In this document: positions 27,271-36,270 of the stretch, in pieces
Layout: every line of letters starts with the position of its first letter
How positions within the stretch are numbered: position 1 is the first letter of the stretch
Assembly: GCA_041940025.1 (NCBI GenBank)
Contig: JBGTSY010000003.1
Span: 288,875 to 352,874, forward strand
Direction: 5' to 3'
Length of the DNA stretch: 64,000 bases
Origin: UBA5859 sp041940025
Lineage (GTDB): Bacteria; Pseudomonadota; Gammaproteobacteria; UBA5859
Position numbers and translations under genes: made by a program
The notes under the pieces: generated by a model
Databases searched by the model: none
What the model was told of the DNA's origin: nothing
The model's input: only the letters and a program-made list of their open reading frames with translations

Positions 27271-27476
27271 TCAAAAAGATAAGACTCGATTGATATCCTA
27301 ATTAGATGAGTTTAGTCTTTTATACGCTTTCGATTCCCTGTCACCCCCGCGACTGACAGGGCAACAGGTGGATTGAACTGGTTCGCAATGTTCTGCTTAA
27401 CATGACGGCTACCCAATACCCACGCTTTGTTTGTTGCTGCACGAATATCGCTGAGTGTTTTCTCACTAATGTGCGC

Positions 27477-27781
27477 TTAAAACAATGCTCGAGACGCAGC
27501 TTGTCTTTCTTCACCCGACTTGCCTAAACCAGTGCATTCTGAATGCGGCACGACAAGTGCGTTATCCTGGCCTAATGCATTGTAACGGTCACTTGACCAG
27601 GGATATTCTGATGGATGCTCACCCATGCCTTCTGCTCTAACAAAGTTCAGTTCTGTATAGCGATAACAGGTTAGCAAATAGTTTTCTCTATCAATGAGGG
27701 TCGCTTTGTACCGCCCTTCCCAAAGGGTGCCTGTACGGTAATAAGAATAATTGAAGAAAGCGGGGTTTGGCGGGACATGGT
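27477..27781 (-). pseudogene. REP-associated tyrosine transposase fragment
   Basis: Reading leftward from about 27781, the frame gives Y-R-T-G-T-L-W-E-G-R-Y-K-A then Y-L-L-T-C-Y-R-Y-T-E-L-N and Y-P-W-S-S-D-R-Y-N-A-L-G, the C-terminal half of Y1 (IS200-type, RAYT) transposases. The N-terminal catalytic His-x-His part is missing, and a stop (TAG) lies just upstream. A dead remnant next to the hipA fragment. Confidence 0.7.
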
Positions 27782-27883
27782 ACTAGTAGTCTTAAATAAA
27801 GAACAAAGGACAACTTAATGAAGCACGCCAATCAATCGAGGCTGACCCTTTTGATTCTGATTCATTGATCGATTAATCGAAGA

Positions 27884-28555
27884 TCACTCACTCTTGATAA
27901 GCATGGAAAGATAGCTATCTTTTCTCAACACAAACTTGATGACTTCTTGGTGGAAATCTTCAGCAACCGCATCTTGAACAGATTTCCTGGCTGCCAGATT
28001 ATTCCTCCAAATGTTTACATTATTTAGCCCATCAAATATATCAATTGTCATTCTTTGCTCAAACACTTCAAAGTAACGAAAGACTGGCGCAAAAGCCGCA
28101 TCCACCATCATAAATTCTTGACCTGAAAAATACGGAGTGGCAACCACCGCATTTAATCTTGCAAACTTTTTAACTAACAGCTCTTTGGCGTGGTTAAAGC
28201 CGTCCTCGTGATTCGCACTATAGTAGGCACCAATGGTATCGAGTGTCTGGGAAGCAAATTCTATCCAAGACCTATGCACGGCTTTGATCTTTGGGTCGCT
28301 AGGCAACAACGTTCCACCTGTTGTTTCATCCAGGTACTCACAGATAACAGCCGACTCAAAAATATTAAATTCGTCATCGATAGTGAGCAATGGCACCTTG
28401 CCTGTTGGTGATCGCTCGATAAACCAAGATGGCTTATCAGATAGGTTAATGTCAATACGCTTATATTCCACACCCTTCTCAATCAGCGTAATCACTGAAC
28501 GTTGCACGTAAGGGCAAAGTTTAGACGATACAAGTTCGATTTTCTTATTTTGCAT
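27884..28555 (-). CDS. Glutathione S-transferase family protein
   Basis: 223 residues from ATG 28555, chosen for the AGGAGAG 6 bp upstream; a longer frame starts at 28588. An N-terminal thioredoxin-like domain has S-S-K-L-C-P-Y-V-Q-R (omega/beta-type Cys near residue 12) and cis-Pro G-K-V-P-L-L then E-S-A-V-I, and an all-helical C-terminal domain follows. It overlaps the DoxX gene by 11 bp, so the two are co-translated, and both are divergent from a LysR regulator. Likely detoxification. Confidence 0.88.
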   Translation of the reverse strand: MQNKKIELVSSKLCPYVQRSVITLIEKGVEYKRIDINLSDKPSWFIERSPTGKVPLLTIDDEFNIFESAVICEYLDETTGGTLLPSDPKIKAVHRSWIEFASQTLDTIGAYYSANHEDGFNHAKELLVKKFARLNAVVATPYFSGQEFMMVDAAFAPVFRYFEVFEQRMTIDIFDGLNNVNIWRNNLAARKSVQDAVAEDFHQEVIKFVLRKDSYLSMLIKSE

Positions 28556-28955
28556 CTGCACTCTCCTGAGTAATGGCATATTTACCATTTCCTAAAAACG
28601 TTTGCACAACTGCCATCAAAACAAGCACGAGCGGATACTCCCAGCCACCACCTTGATTGCTAAATAACCAACCGGATCCCCAGTGCGCCCATGTCGCCCC
28701 TAATAATACGGGGATCAAAATGATACTAGCCAGTTGGCTCTGAAAGCCCGAAATCAAAGCAATGCCACAAACTGCTTCAAGAACGAATACAACGTAAGCC
28801 AATAATCCGGGAAGACCAATCGAGCTAAAGAACTCTGCCGTCCCAGGTAGAGTAAATATAAAAAGCTTTAAATACAGGCTGTGAGCGATTACCACGGTGC
28901 CAAGCGTGATGCGATTCACAACAGCCGCTAAATCGTAATTCAACGGAATAATCAT
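28545..28955 (-). CDS. DoxX-family membrane protein
   Basis: 136 residues from ATG 28955 (AGGAGA 5 bp upstream; the open frame extends to 28979). About four membrane helices; G-L-P-G-L-L-A-Y and A-x-C-G-I-A-L-I-S-G-F are family features. DoxX-like proteins are found with redox and detoxification genes. The last codons overlap the GST gene. Confidence 0.85.
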   Translation of the reverse strand: MIIPLNYDLAAVVNRITLGTVVIAHSLYLKLFIFTLPGTAEFFSSIGLPGLLAYVVFVLEAVCGIALISGFQSQLASIILIPVLLGATWAHWGSGWLFSNQGGGWEYPLVLVLMAVVQTFLGNGKYAITQESADAK

Positions 28956-29000
28956 GGACATCTCCTGATAGTGATTCATTTACCCGGATCATGATAAACA

Positions 29001-29055
29001 TTGCATAATTGCAATATAACTGCTAATTTGCGCAATCATTAAATGCATAATTGCA
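29001..29055. promoter_or_regulatory. Paired inverted repeats, candidate LysR operator
   Basis: TTGCATAATTGCAA at 29001-29014 (TTGCA-N4-TGCAA) and TGCATAATTGCA at 29044-29055, 43 bp apart or about four helical turns, fill the divergent promoter between doxX-gst and the LysR gene. The T-N11-A form fits LysR binding. The second copy covers the upstream ATG at 29043, favouring translation from 29058. Confidence 0.55.
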
Positions 29056-29057
29056 AG

Positions 29058-29930
29058 ATGGACTGGAACTCGCTCAAAATTTTAACTCTGGTTGACAAAA
29101 CAGGGTCAATGACCGCTGCCTCTAAAGCACTGGGAGTGAACTACACCACAGTCTTCAGAAGGTTAGAGTCCTTAGAAAAGGAAGTGGGAGGGAAGCTCTT
29201 CGTACGTGGCTCACAAAAATACCTCCCAACCCCTCTAGCCGAGGAAGTACTCAAATTAGCTCATTCAATGTTCGAACGCTCAGAAGACATTGAACGATAT
29301 ATAGCCGGAAGAGAATTTCTACCCAGTGGCGTCGTCAAAATCACTGCACCTTTTAATATTGCAAACCGTTATTTACCAAATGCATTGGCTGATATTGTAA
29401 AAGAGTACCCCGAAATTAAATTTGAAATTTTATCCAGTAATGATGCCTTCAACTTAAATTCGAGAGTCGCTGATATCGCGGTCAGGGCGACTAAGAGTCC
29501 ACCGGATCACCTAGTGGGTCGCAAGGCTAGTTCTATTCCATGGGCGCTATTTGCTTCTGAACGATTCCTTTGCAAATACTCTGAGCCACCAACTCTAGAC
29601 ACGCTTGCAGACTTTCCTCTCATTGGCGCAAATGGAAACATGCTGGATCTACCGGCGTTTAGCTGGCTAGAGTCTGCATACAAGGAGTCAATAGCAGCTA
29701 GATGTGATGAGCTGACAGCAATGTCCCACTGCGCAGAGGCGGGAATCGGGATCGCATTCCTACCTCTTGATCAAGCAAGAAGCGAATTGATCAAGCTGGA
29801 CATATTTCCGCCTGGCAAAACCAGCGACCTATGGATCCTGTACCATCCCGATTTAAGAACAAGTGAACGTATACGTATCGTGGCGGAGCACCTGTATAAC
29901 CATTTTCAAACAATACACTTCGGAAACTAA
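29058..29930 (+). CDS. LysR-family transcriptional regulator
   Basis: 290 residues from ATG 29058 (an upstream ATG at 29043 lies in the putative operator). The N-terminal winged helix (T-G-S-M-T-A-A-S-K-A-L-G, residues about 17-28) is followed by the substrate-binding domain. It belongs to the LysR group with a short divergent target; it probably controls the DoxX/GST pair and itself. Confidence 0.88.
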   Translation: MDWNSLKILTLVDKTGSMTAASKALGVNYTTVFRRLESLEKEVGGKLFVRGSQKYLPTPLAEEVLKLAHSMFERSEDIERYIAGREFLPSGVVKITAPFNIANRYLPNALADIVKEYPEIKFEILSSNDAFNLNSRVADIAVRATKSPPDHLVGRKASSIPWALFASERFLCKYSEPPTLDTLADFPLIGANGNMLDLPAFSWLESAYKESIAARCDELTAMSHCAEAGIGIAFLPLDQARSELIKLDIFPPGKTSDLWILYHPDLRTSERIRIVAEHLYNHFQTIHFGN

Positions 29931-30418
29931 AATATTCAAATAACAGGATGATCAGAGGACTAAAGTCAACCGAGTTTCTACTGACTTCTGACAAATCGAG
30001 TTCCGCAGTTGCCGCATACTCACGGACTCTCACGGGCCTGCCCCAGCGATTCATGGACTGATTCAGTTGCTTTCAAGGGAACTGAACCCGCATCCTGTCC
30101 CACCACCAAATTGGAGCCATTGCCAACTCTAAGGCGACATCATGCCACTGCTCCGTTGCTGACATTAGGCGTTGCCACCATCTGCGCAGATTGCTCATCA
30201 ACACCAATCCATGCCGTTTCACTCAATTCTACAATGCTGCATCGCTCAGTTATGCAAAATAAGCGTTGCCATTGGCTTCATCATACAAGCACGCTTCACG
30301 ATGATTCTCGCGCTGAATCACGTGCTGGGCCCATACGGACAGATACAATCGTGGCAGCCCCGCGATAATAAATAGACTTATTTAACGCTAAAAGGTGACG
30401 CCAGCAATACCCATGGAA
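29931..30418. other. Intergenic region, no gene seen
   Basis: About 490 bp between the LysR gene and the convergent reductase gene. Open frames here (for example 30009-30368) lack protein character. No strong terminator was identified. Confidence 0.4.
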
Positions 30419-31492
30419 TCAATGATTCTGATCCCATTGATCTTGATCTTTAATTCCTAAGCGAGACAAAATTCGGCTACTCGTCGTCGTATATTCCAAA
30501 TGAATTTTTTTATCCGGAGATAATCGCTCTTTGATTGCAAATGCCGCTAATGCGGCTTCATGAAATCCAGAGAGGATCAATTTTTTCTTACCTGGGTAGA
30601 AGTTACAGTCACCAATGGCAAATATACCTGGTTCAGATGTTTCGAAAGTATCTGTTGAAACCTTTACCTGGTATTTTTCTTTTTCAACATCCCATGCATT
30701 CAAACTGAAAGGATCAGGCACCATACCAAAACACACAATGACATGATCCACTGATACACTACGAGTCACTTGATCTGAACCAACTACCTTTATTCCTCGA
30801 AATGTCTCTCCTTCCTGCCACAATTGTGTAACTTGTCCTTGAATGAATTGTGCCTGATAACTGTTAACCAGTTGCATGAATCGACTGACTGAGTTTGGAT
30901 CTGCTCTAAACCGTGAAGAACGATGCACCAAAACAACTTCTTGACACGTCTTTTGCAGCTCATTTGCCCAATCAAATGCGGAATCGCCCCCACCTAAAAT
31001 TGCAACACGTTTATTTGCATGCTCTTTAGGGTCTTGCACGCCTTGAAACAGATGGCTTCCAACCCACTTATCCGCATCAGAGACCCGTAAGGGAACCGGA
31101 GTCATTGCTCCCGCACCTGTTGCAATTACTACGGCTTTAACATGAATGCATTGACCACTTTCGGATGTCAGCTCATATCTTGAGTTGCCTGCTGACTTTG
31201 TACAACTAACGATTCGTTCACCCAATAAATAGTGAGGAGAAAATGGTTTACACTGTTCTCGTAGGTTAGCAATTAATGTCTCAGCTAATATAGCTGGCAC
31301 CGCAGGGATATCATAAATAGGTTTATTTGGATACAACTGCATGCACTGACCGCCAATCTGCGGCAGCGCATCGATTACAATCGCATTTAAGTCGTATAAC
31401 CCCAGTTCAAATACTTGAAATAATCCACAGGGCCCCGCTCCTACGACAGCAACATCTGCCTGATAAACTCCGCTTTTTAAATGATGACTCAT
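30419..31492 (-). CDS. Ferredoxin--NADP reductase, thioredoxin-reductase-like type
   Basis: 357 residues with an FAD-binding G-A-G-P-C-G motif (about 18-23), an NADPH-binding G-G-G-D-S-A-F-D segment near 168-175, and a final G-D-C-N-F-Y-P-G-type FAD motif near 294. It lacks the C-x2-C disulfide of thioredoxin reductase, as expected for the YumC/FNR type. Its start overlaps the NnrS gene stop by 4 bp, so it is probably an electron donor in the same nitric-oxide-related operon. Confidence 0.88.
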   Translation of the reverse strand: MSHHLKSGVYQADVAVVGAGPCGLFQVFELGLYDLNAIVIDALPQIGGQCMQLYPNKPIYDIPAVPAILAETLIANLREQCKPFSPHYLLGERIVSCTKSAGNSRYELTSESGQCIHVKAVVIATGAGAMTPVPLRVSDADKWVGSHLFQGVQDPKEHANKRVAILGGGDSAFDWANELQKTCQEVVLVHRSSRFRADPNSVSRFMQLVNSYQAQFIQGQVTQLWQEGETFRGIKVVGSDQVTRSVSVDHVIVCFGMVPDPFSLNAWDVEKEKYQVKVSTDTFETSEPGIFAIGDCNFYPGKKKLILSGFHEAALAAFAIKERLSPDKKIHLEYTTTSSRILSRLGIKDQDQWDQNH

Positions 31493-32700
31493 CCTCTTGC
31501 TCCATCTATTCTCGAACTAAACAAAACCGCAGAATATCGAAGAACAAAAATCCCATAAGCCAACACCCAGAACACGGCTGATAGCCAAATAACATGCGCA
31601 TAATTATCATAGAAAAAAGACGCAAAAACTCTTGTAAGAAATGACAGCGCAATGAAAACAAATGCTACAGTCATTACTTTGCCGACTTGTATCATGCGGC
31701 CGGTGTGACCAAGCGAGACTCTTGAGATCATGGACAAAATCATAAAACCAAACCCGCCCACTGTGAGTGAATGTAACGCTAATGAGGTATTCGATATCAT
31801 CTCTACTTTTACTAAACCAAGCATTATCAAACCAACACATATCGACCAGTAGCTTAAATGCAGAGACCAGACTAAGGGGGTACTATAAGTCACCCAAATA
31901 CGCCATCTCAGGGCTCTGGCAAAATTGACAACTCCGGCAAAACAGTAAATAAACGCCTCTACCCAATTCGGCGTATCCATAAACTGCGCTGTAATTAACA
32001 AGCTAAGAAAAACTGAACCAATAGACAATTTTTCAAGCCAAGGAATGGCAGTCACTCTCCGTGTACCGGTGCCACTGGCGGTAAACATGGGAAAAACTCG
32101 TCCTCCCATAATGCAGATCACCAAAGTAACAAGTAGAACCATGACATGGCTGAGTTCTATATACGAAACTGTTAGCCACCCCGATACAGACAGATAGCTA
32201 AGTGCATTCACAAGTGCCATGGCCAATAATATAGGGACAAAAAACAAATTTCGCCAAAGTCTCGCTTTAACAATAGGAATAGCTAACGCAACTGCGGACA
32301 CAACGAGAAAAAGCACATCGACAATTCCAACAATCACTCCGATCCCAGGGTACGGAAAAACCAACAACACCCGCGCAAGCAACCAGATACCCACAAGGAA
32401 TATGAGCGGCACACCTTTTATGCTTGACACACCCGTCCAGGTCTGGACCGCGGTTAGAAGAAAACCAACCATAATTGCGGCCGTAAAACCAAAAAGCATT
32501 TCGTGCACATGCCAAAAATAACCACCTCCAAACGGATTAAACGCTATTTGCCCGTTGTAAAGTAATGCCCAAATAGCAATTGCCATCATGCCAAACAGCG
32601 CTCCCAACCAAAAGAATGGGCGAAAGGCCAGTCTAAAGAACGGCACAGGAAAATCCCTATTGCTTTGTGAGGCCACTTGTTCATCAGGTAGTAATATCAT
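31489..32700 (-). CDS. nnrS: NnrS family heme-copper membrane protein
   Basis: 403 residues with about 12 membrane helices. Conserved NnrS features include F-F-R-L-A-F-R-P-F-F near residue 21, W-H-V-H-E-M-L-F-G-F near 64-73, and G-H-T-G-R near 334. NnrS binds heme and copper and eases nitric oxide stress. It lies between the Rrf2 regulator and the reductase, all on the minus strand. Confidence 0.92.
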   Translation of the reverse strand: MILLPDEQVASQSNRDFPVPFFRLAFRPFFWLGALFGMMAIAIWALLYNGQIAFNPFGGGYFWHVHEMLFGFTAAIMVGFLLTAVQTWTGVSSIKGVPLIFLVGIWLLARVLLVFPYPGIGVIVGIVDVLFLVVSAVALAIPIVKARLWRNLFFVPILLAMALVNALSYLSVSGWLTVSYIELSHVMVLLVTLVICIMGGRVFPMFTASGTGTRRVTAIPWLEKLSIGSVFLSLLITAQFMDTPNWVEAFIYCFAGVVNFARALRWRIWVTYSTPLVWSLHLSYWSICVGLIMLGLVKVEMISNTSLALHSLTVGGFGFMILSMISRVSLGHTGRMIQVGKVMTVAFVFIALSFLTRVFASFFYDNYAHVIWLSAVFWVLAYGIFVLRYSAVLFSSRIDGARG

Positions 32701-32761
32701 GTTTTACCTCTAATGAATGTTATCGCGACGATTCTATTTCAGCGCTAGAGTTCTTCTTGTA

Positions 32762-33202
32762 TTAGGAAGACGAGAAAAAGATTTCTGACAGTTGTTTGTC
32801 ATAAGAGTCGGAAATTAGATCACTTAACGTGTATTTTTCCAAATATAAAAAAAAGTGTGCCATAGCACCTGAGAACATTTTCTTTAGTTGACAGGCTGGC
32901 GCAATGACACATTGATTGTTGGAACCAAAACATTCAACCAAAGTCGAACTCTGTTCTAATTTTCTAACGAGTTCACCGATATTGATTTGCTCAGGTTGGA
33001 GATTGAGCTTGATCCCACCATTTTTACCGCGCGTGGCGTCAACCAATCCTTGAGCACTTAATTCCTGCACTACTTTCATCAAATGATTCTTAGAAATATT
33101 GTAACTTTCCGCTACATCTCTAATCGTAACCGTTTCCTGTTCATTAATACCTAAATAGATAAGCACCCTAAGTGCGTAATCAGTAAATCTGGTTATATTC
33201 AT
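32762..33202 (-). CDS. nsrR: Rrf2-family regulator, NsrR-like
   Basis: 146 residues: N-terminal winged helix (residues 1-60, with T-D-Y-A-L-R and S-K-N-H-L-M-K) and three cysteines in E-C-F-G-S-N-N-Q-C-V-I-A-P-A-C, matching the [Fe-S]-binding C-x7-C-x5-C loop of NsrR. NsrR senses nitric oxide and represses NO-defence genes, fitting nnrS next door. IscR-type identity is less likely because the spacing differs. Confidence 0.85.
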   Translation of the reverse strand: MNITRFTDYALRVLIYLGINEQETVTIRDVAESYNISKNHLMKVVQELSAQGLVDATRGKNGGIKLNLQPEQINIGELVRKLEQSSTLVECFGSNNQCVIAPACQLKKMFSGAMAHFFLYLEKYTLSDLISDSYDKQLSEIFFSSS

Positions 33203-33273
33203 TAGCTATATCTTGAGCTCGATTTGAAATATCTCGACCTAAATGACACTGATTTCATACCGAAATCAAAACA

Positions 33274-33307
33274 TGCATGTAGATTACATCTTTTGAATGT
33301 GCATGTA
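33274..33307. promoter_or_regulatory. Repeated TGCATGTA elements upstream of nsrR
   Basis: TGCATGTA occurs at 33274-33281 and 33300-33307, and ATGTA-GAT-TACAT (33277-33289) is a perfect inverted repeat. They lie about 75-100 bp upstream of the regulator. They could be operators for NsrR or a CRP/FNR-type factor, but do not match the NsrR consensus closely. Confidence 0.35.
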
Positions 33308-33449
33308 AAATGCGTTTTATTCAAGATTCATGTTTTTATGTCAGTTAACACCTGAGGGGAGCGACATGCGATACCTAAAACTGTCCTCGGTAAAACCGCT
33401 TACTTACTCTGTTGCAACATCAGATTGAAACGAAGGACAGGCACGATCC

Positions 33450-33542
33450 TATTTAAATAGTCATCATGCCTTGCCGGTAATTACCGGTCTGTATGGCGTG
33501 AGCGAGGCGACGGTAAAGCGAATGTTAAAATATTTAAGATAG
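33450..33542 (+). pseudogene. Possible HTH-regulator fragment
   Basis: A 30-residue frame ending in TAG reads L-P-V-I-T-G-L-Y-G-V-S-E-A-T-V-K-R-M-L, like the recognition helix of DeoR/WYL-type regulators. It has no start and no downstream continuation. Weak evidence. Confidence 0.25.
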
Positions 33543-33615
33543 GGTGAGGGGTATTTCTTGTGCCCGAATTTAAGACTGACCTCTTTGTGTTTCTAAAGAA
33601 TCATGACTTATCCTC

Positions 33616-34494
33616 TCACGAGTTGCCCGATGGTTTGGTTAGTGCGATAAACTCCGGCGTGTTCTTAATGCCTTCGAAAGCCGTATCGCGCTCAGCTTCA
33701 GCGATGTACGAGGATTGCATCTCAACGGCTTGTGTTAAGTAAGTAAGAGCCGCGTCTTTGAATCCCATGAGTGACTGGGCGCAAGCCATTTGATATAGCG
33801 CGAAACTATAATTCGCATCGATAGCCAGGGCTTGGCTGCACAGGTTAACCGCCCACTGCGGTTCATTGAGTTCTAAAACGGCATCGGCCTTATAGGTAAG
33901 CGCTTCGGCATCTTGTGGACGCAATTTTAGGATCTCATCAATCACACTAATTTGATTGGCGGGAGAAGATTCCTGCTGAGCCCGCAGCCAAAGTGATTGA
34001 ATTTCTTGTGTGAGCTCTATTTCTTCACGGTTTTCTTCAATGTGCAGTGTTTTTTGTCTCAGCTGTTCTTCAATAGCAGCCAACCGTTTTTCATATTCCA
34101 ATATGAGATTGGAGATTTCTTCATCGGCCAGCGAATGAACCCTATCTTTGATGTCGCGTATCGACGTCCAGCCAACGAGCACAAGCACAGAGGTGGCCGC
34201 CGCGATTAAATAAAAAAAGTAAGTTACCGTATCTGTCGCATAGGCAACGGCTCGATCAACGGATTGATGCTCTCTATCGACGATTTGCTGAATCAGCTCC
34301 TGTTTGGTGTGCGCTTGCTCAATACGTAGTTGCTTCAGTTCATCTAAAACATAACGTTCAACAAATGGGGAGTACAGAGGCTTTTCGAGCGCGTTGATGT
34401 TTTCATCAATCTCACTGGCTTCATTGGCATGAGCACCAATTGGTGCAAGCACAAAAATAAAAGCAAGTATCAACGACTTTACTGCGCCAAGCAT
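33616..34494 (-). CDS. Membrane-anchored TPR protein in the ectoine operon
   Basis: 292 residues: a signal-like N-terminus (1-23), a second membrane span near 88-108, a Glu/Lys-rich coiled coil (115-175) and two or three TPR-like helical repeats (185-270; P-Q-D-A-E-A-L-T-Y-K-A-D). Function unknown. Its ATG lies 13 bp inside the end of ask, so it is translationally coupled to the ectoine operon, which is unusual for such operons. Confidence 0.7.
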   Translation of the reverse strand: MLGAVKSLILAFIFVLAPIGAHANEASEIDENINALEKPLYSPFVERYVLDELKQLRIEQAHTKQELIQQIVDREHQSVDRAVAYATDTVTYFFYLIAAATSVLVLVGWTSIRDIKDRVHSLADEEISNLILEYEKRLAAIEEQLRQKTLHIEENREEIELTQEIQSLWLRAQQESSPANQISVIDEILKLRPQDAEALTYKADAVLELNEPQWAVNLCSQALAIDANYSFALYQMACAQSLMGFKDAALTYLTQAVEMQSSYIAEAERDTAFEGIKNTPEFIALTKPSGNS

Positions 34495-35912
34495 ATTGCC
34501 CGTCCATGTTTGTGAACCTCAACAAGTGAGGAGTGCAGACTTTTTACGGTTGCATCATGGTCTGCTTCATTTACAATAAATTGCATGTCCACCTGACGCA
34601 TGGACTGATGCACCGCCAGGACACTGATATTACTATCGGCAACGGCTTGCACGGTTTTTGCCAATATCCCCGGTATTTGCATATCACTGCCAATGGCCGA
34701 AACAATGGCAACCTTTTGCTGATCCAGTTCAGCTTCAGGAAAGCGCTCTTCCAAAGCCGCACGAATACGTTTTACCGTTTTTAAATTCGTCGATAGAAAA
34801 TGTGTTAGCGTGTTTGCATTGATATCTTTTGAAACAATATGCGCCTTAAAACGCTTAATAATAGCCAAAACCTCGCTATCATAGTCATGAATGCTGCCTG
34901 CCATATCTTGATCGAATAACTCGAGAGCATAAATACCTTTGCAGCCAGCAATAATTTCAACACAAGGCGTATCGCTCACATAATCACCCGTAATCAATGT
35001 GCCTGTATGCTCAGGCTCAAAAGTATTTTTCACTCGAAGTGGGATATTATGCTGTCGCAATCCTTTGGCAGCCTTTGGATGGATAGCCTCCATCCCCAGA
35101 TTAGCCAACTGGTCGGCTACATCATAATTGGTTCTGCCGATTGGCACTGCATTGGCTTCACCTACGAGCCGAGGATCGGCGCTACTCAGATGGAATTCTT
35201 TATGAATGATGGCTTCTTTCGCTCCTGTGATCACCGCCAACCGACTAAACGTCATCTCACTATAACCGCGATCAAATGAGGTCATCAAGCCCGCATTACT
35301 ATGCGCATAACCTGTGACAATGGGAAGCTGCTTCGACAAGTCGATATCGGCAAAAGCGGAGCGGATGCGTTCATCCAAAGAGATGTGTTTGTTGGTCCGC
35401 CAGGCTGTAAGATCGACAAAACACGCGTTGACTCCGTCCCTTTGTAGAAGGGTGGCTGTATTCCAGGCACTATGTGCTTCGCCGATACTTGCCAACATTT
35501 CACGCACTGTTGTGAGGTGAGATTCTAGAGCAAAGTGCCCATGCTGACAGAGACTCTGCAAATCCAGCAAGCACTGTTTGGCATCTTGCAATCTCTCATC
35601 AAGAAAGCGATTTGCCTCGTCGAGCAATTTCCCCTCTATAAAAAAAGATTTATTCAGCTGGCGTAGCTGCGAGGTCAACTCGTCAAACTTGTTAGACCAA
35701 CTTTCGTCTTCCATTCCACTTGCGAATAAACCAAAAACACCAGGCTGACCACTTTTTTTGTGCTCTAATAATTGATCGGTAATACCGCCATAGGCAGAGA
35801 CCACAAACACCCGTTGGTAGAGACCATTTACGTTATTCTTAATTATATTATCTCGCACCGATAAATAGTCTCTCATCGATGTGCCGCCAATCTTTTCAAT
35901 CGTGTGCATCAC
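34479..35912 (-). CDS. ask: Aspartate kinase, ectoine-operon type
   Basis: 477 residues. The kinase domain starts I-E-K-I-G-G-T-S and includes F-D-R-G-Y-S-E-M-T-F; two ACT-like regulatory domains follow (about 320-470). It makes aspartyl phosphate, the first step towards aspartate semialdehyde and diaminobutyrate. The specialised Ask_Ect subgroup found in ectoine operons escapes normal feedback control; operon position supports that assignment. It is preceded by a zinc-finger gene and ectD, and overlaps the TPR gene. Confidence 0.92.
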   Translation of the reverse strand: MMHTIEKIGGTSMRDYLSVRDNIIKNNVNGLYQRVFVVSAYGGITDQLLEHKKSGQPGVFGLFASGMEDESWSNKFDELTSQLRQLNKSFFIEGKLLDEANRFLDERLQDAKQCLLDLQSLCQHGHFALESHLTTVREMLASIGEAHSAWNTATLLQRDGVNACFVDLTAWRTNKHISLDERIRSAFADIDLSKQLPIVTGYAHSNAGLMTSFDRGYSEMTFSRLAVITGAKEAIIHKEFHLSSADPRLVGEANAVPIGRTNYDVADQLANLGMEAIHPKAAKGLRQHNIPLRVKNTFEPEHTGTLITGDYVSDTPCVEIIAGCKGIYALELFDQDMAGSIHDYDSEVLAIIKRFKAHIVSKDINANTLTHFLSTNLKTVKRIRAALEERFPEAELDQQKVAIVSAIGSDMQIPGILAKTVQAVADSNISVLAVHQSMRQVDMQFIVNEADHDATVKSLHSSLVEVHKHGRAICLAQ

Positions 35913-35931
35913 TTATCTATAAACCCTTAAT

Positions 35932-36270
35932 CTAATCATGAGTGCTGGCGCAGGCCACACACTGACGTGTCGTTAAAACCGCTTTTAGTCGATCGGTTGG
36001 GATGTCGCACCCACACCGAACGCAGATGCCTGCTTCGTCGGATTGCAACCATTCGACATTTTTGCTGAGCTGTGCAAGTGCCAACTTCTGTTCTGAATGA
36101 ATTTTTTCATCCACAGACGCATTAATGGTTAAATCGAGATTGGCGGCTGAATCATCTGCTTGATTTTGCTTTTTGTCCGCAACAGGGCTGCTCTCACTCA
36201 ATGCTTCTTGCAGTTCACTGATTCGACGCTCCACCAGTGCTATCAGTTGAATTCGATCCTGTTCAAGCAT
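35932..36270 (-). CDS. DksA/TraR-type C4 zinc-finger protein
   Basis: 112 residues from ATG 36270, which overlaps the ectD stop; a longer frame from 36354 would run antiparallel-free through ectD and is unlikely. A helical N-terminus is followed by the C-V-R-C-G...T-R-Q-C-V-A-C-A four-cysteine zinc finger at the C-terminal end, as in DksA/TraR proteins that bind RNA polymerase's secondary channel. It is shorter than DksA (about 150), and the coiled-coil tip D-x-x-D-A is not obvious. It sits inside the ectoine operon between ectD and ask. Confidence 0.8.
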   Translation of the reverse strand: MLEQDRIQLIALVERRISELQEALSESSPVADKKQNQADDSAANLDLTINASVDEKIHSEQKLALAQLSKNVEWLQSDEAGICVRCGCDIPTDRLKAVLTTRQCVACASTHD

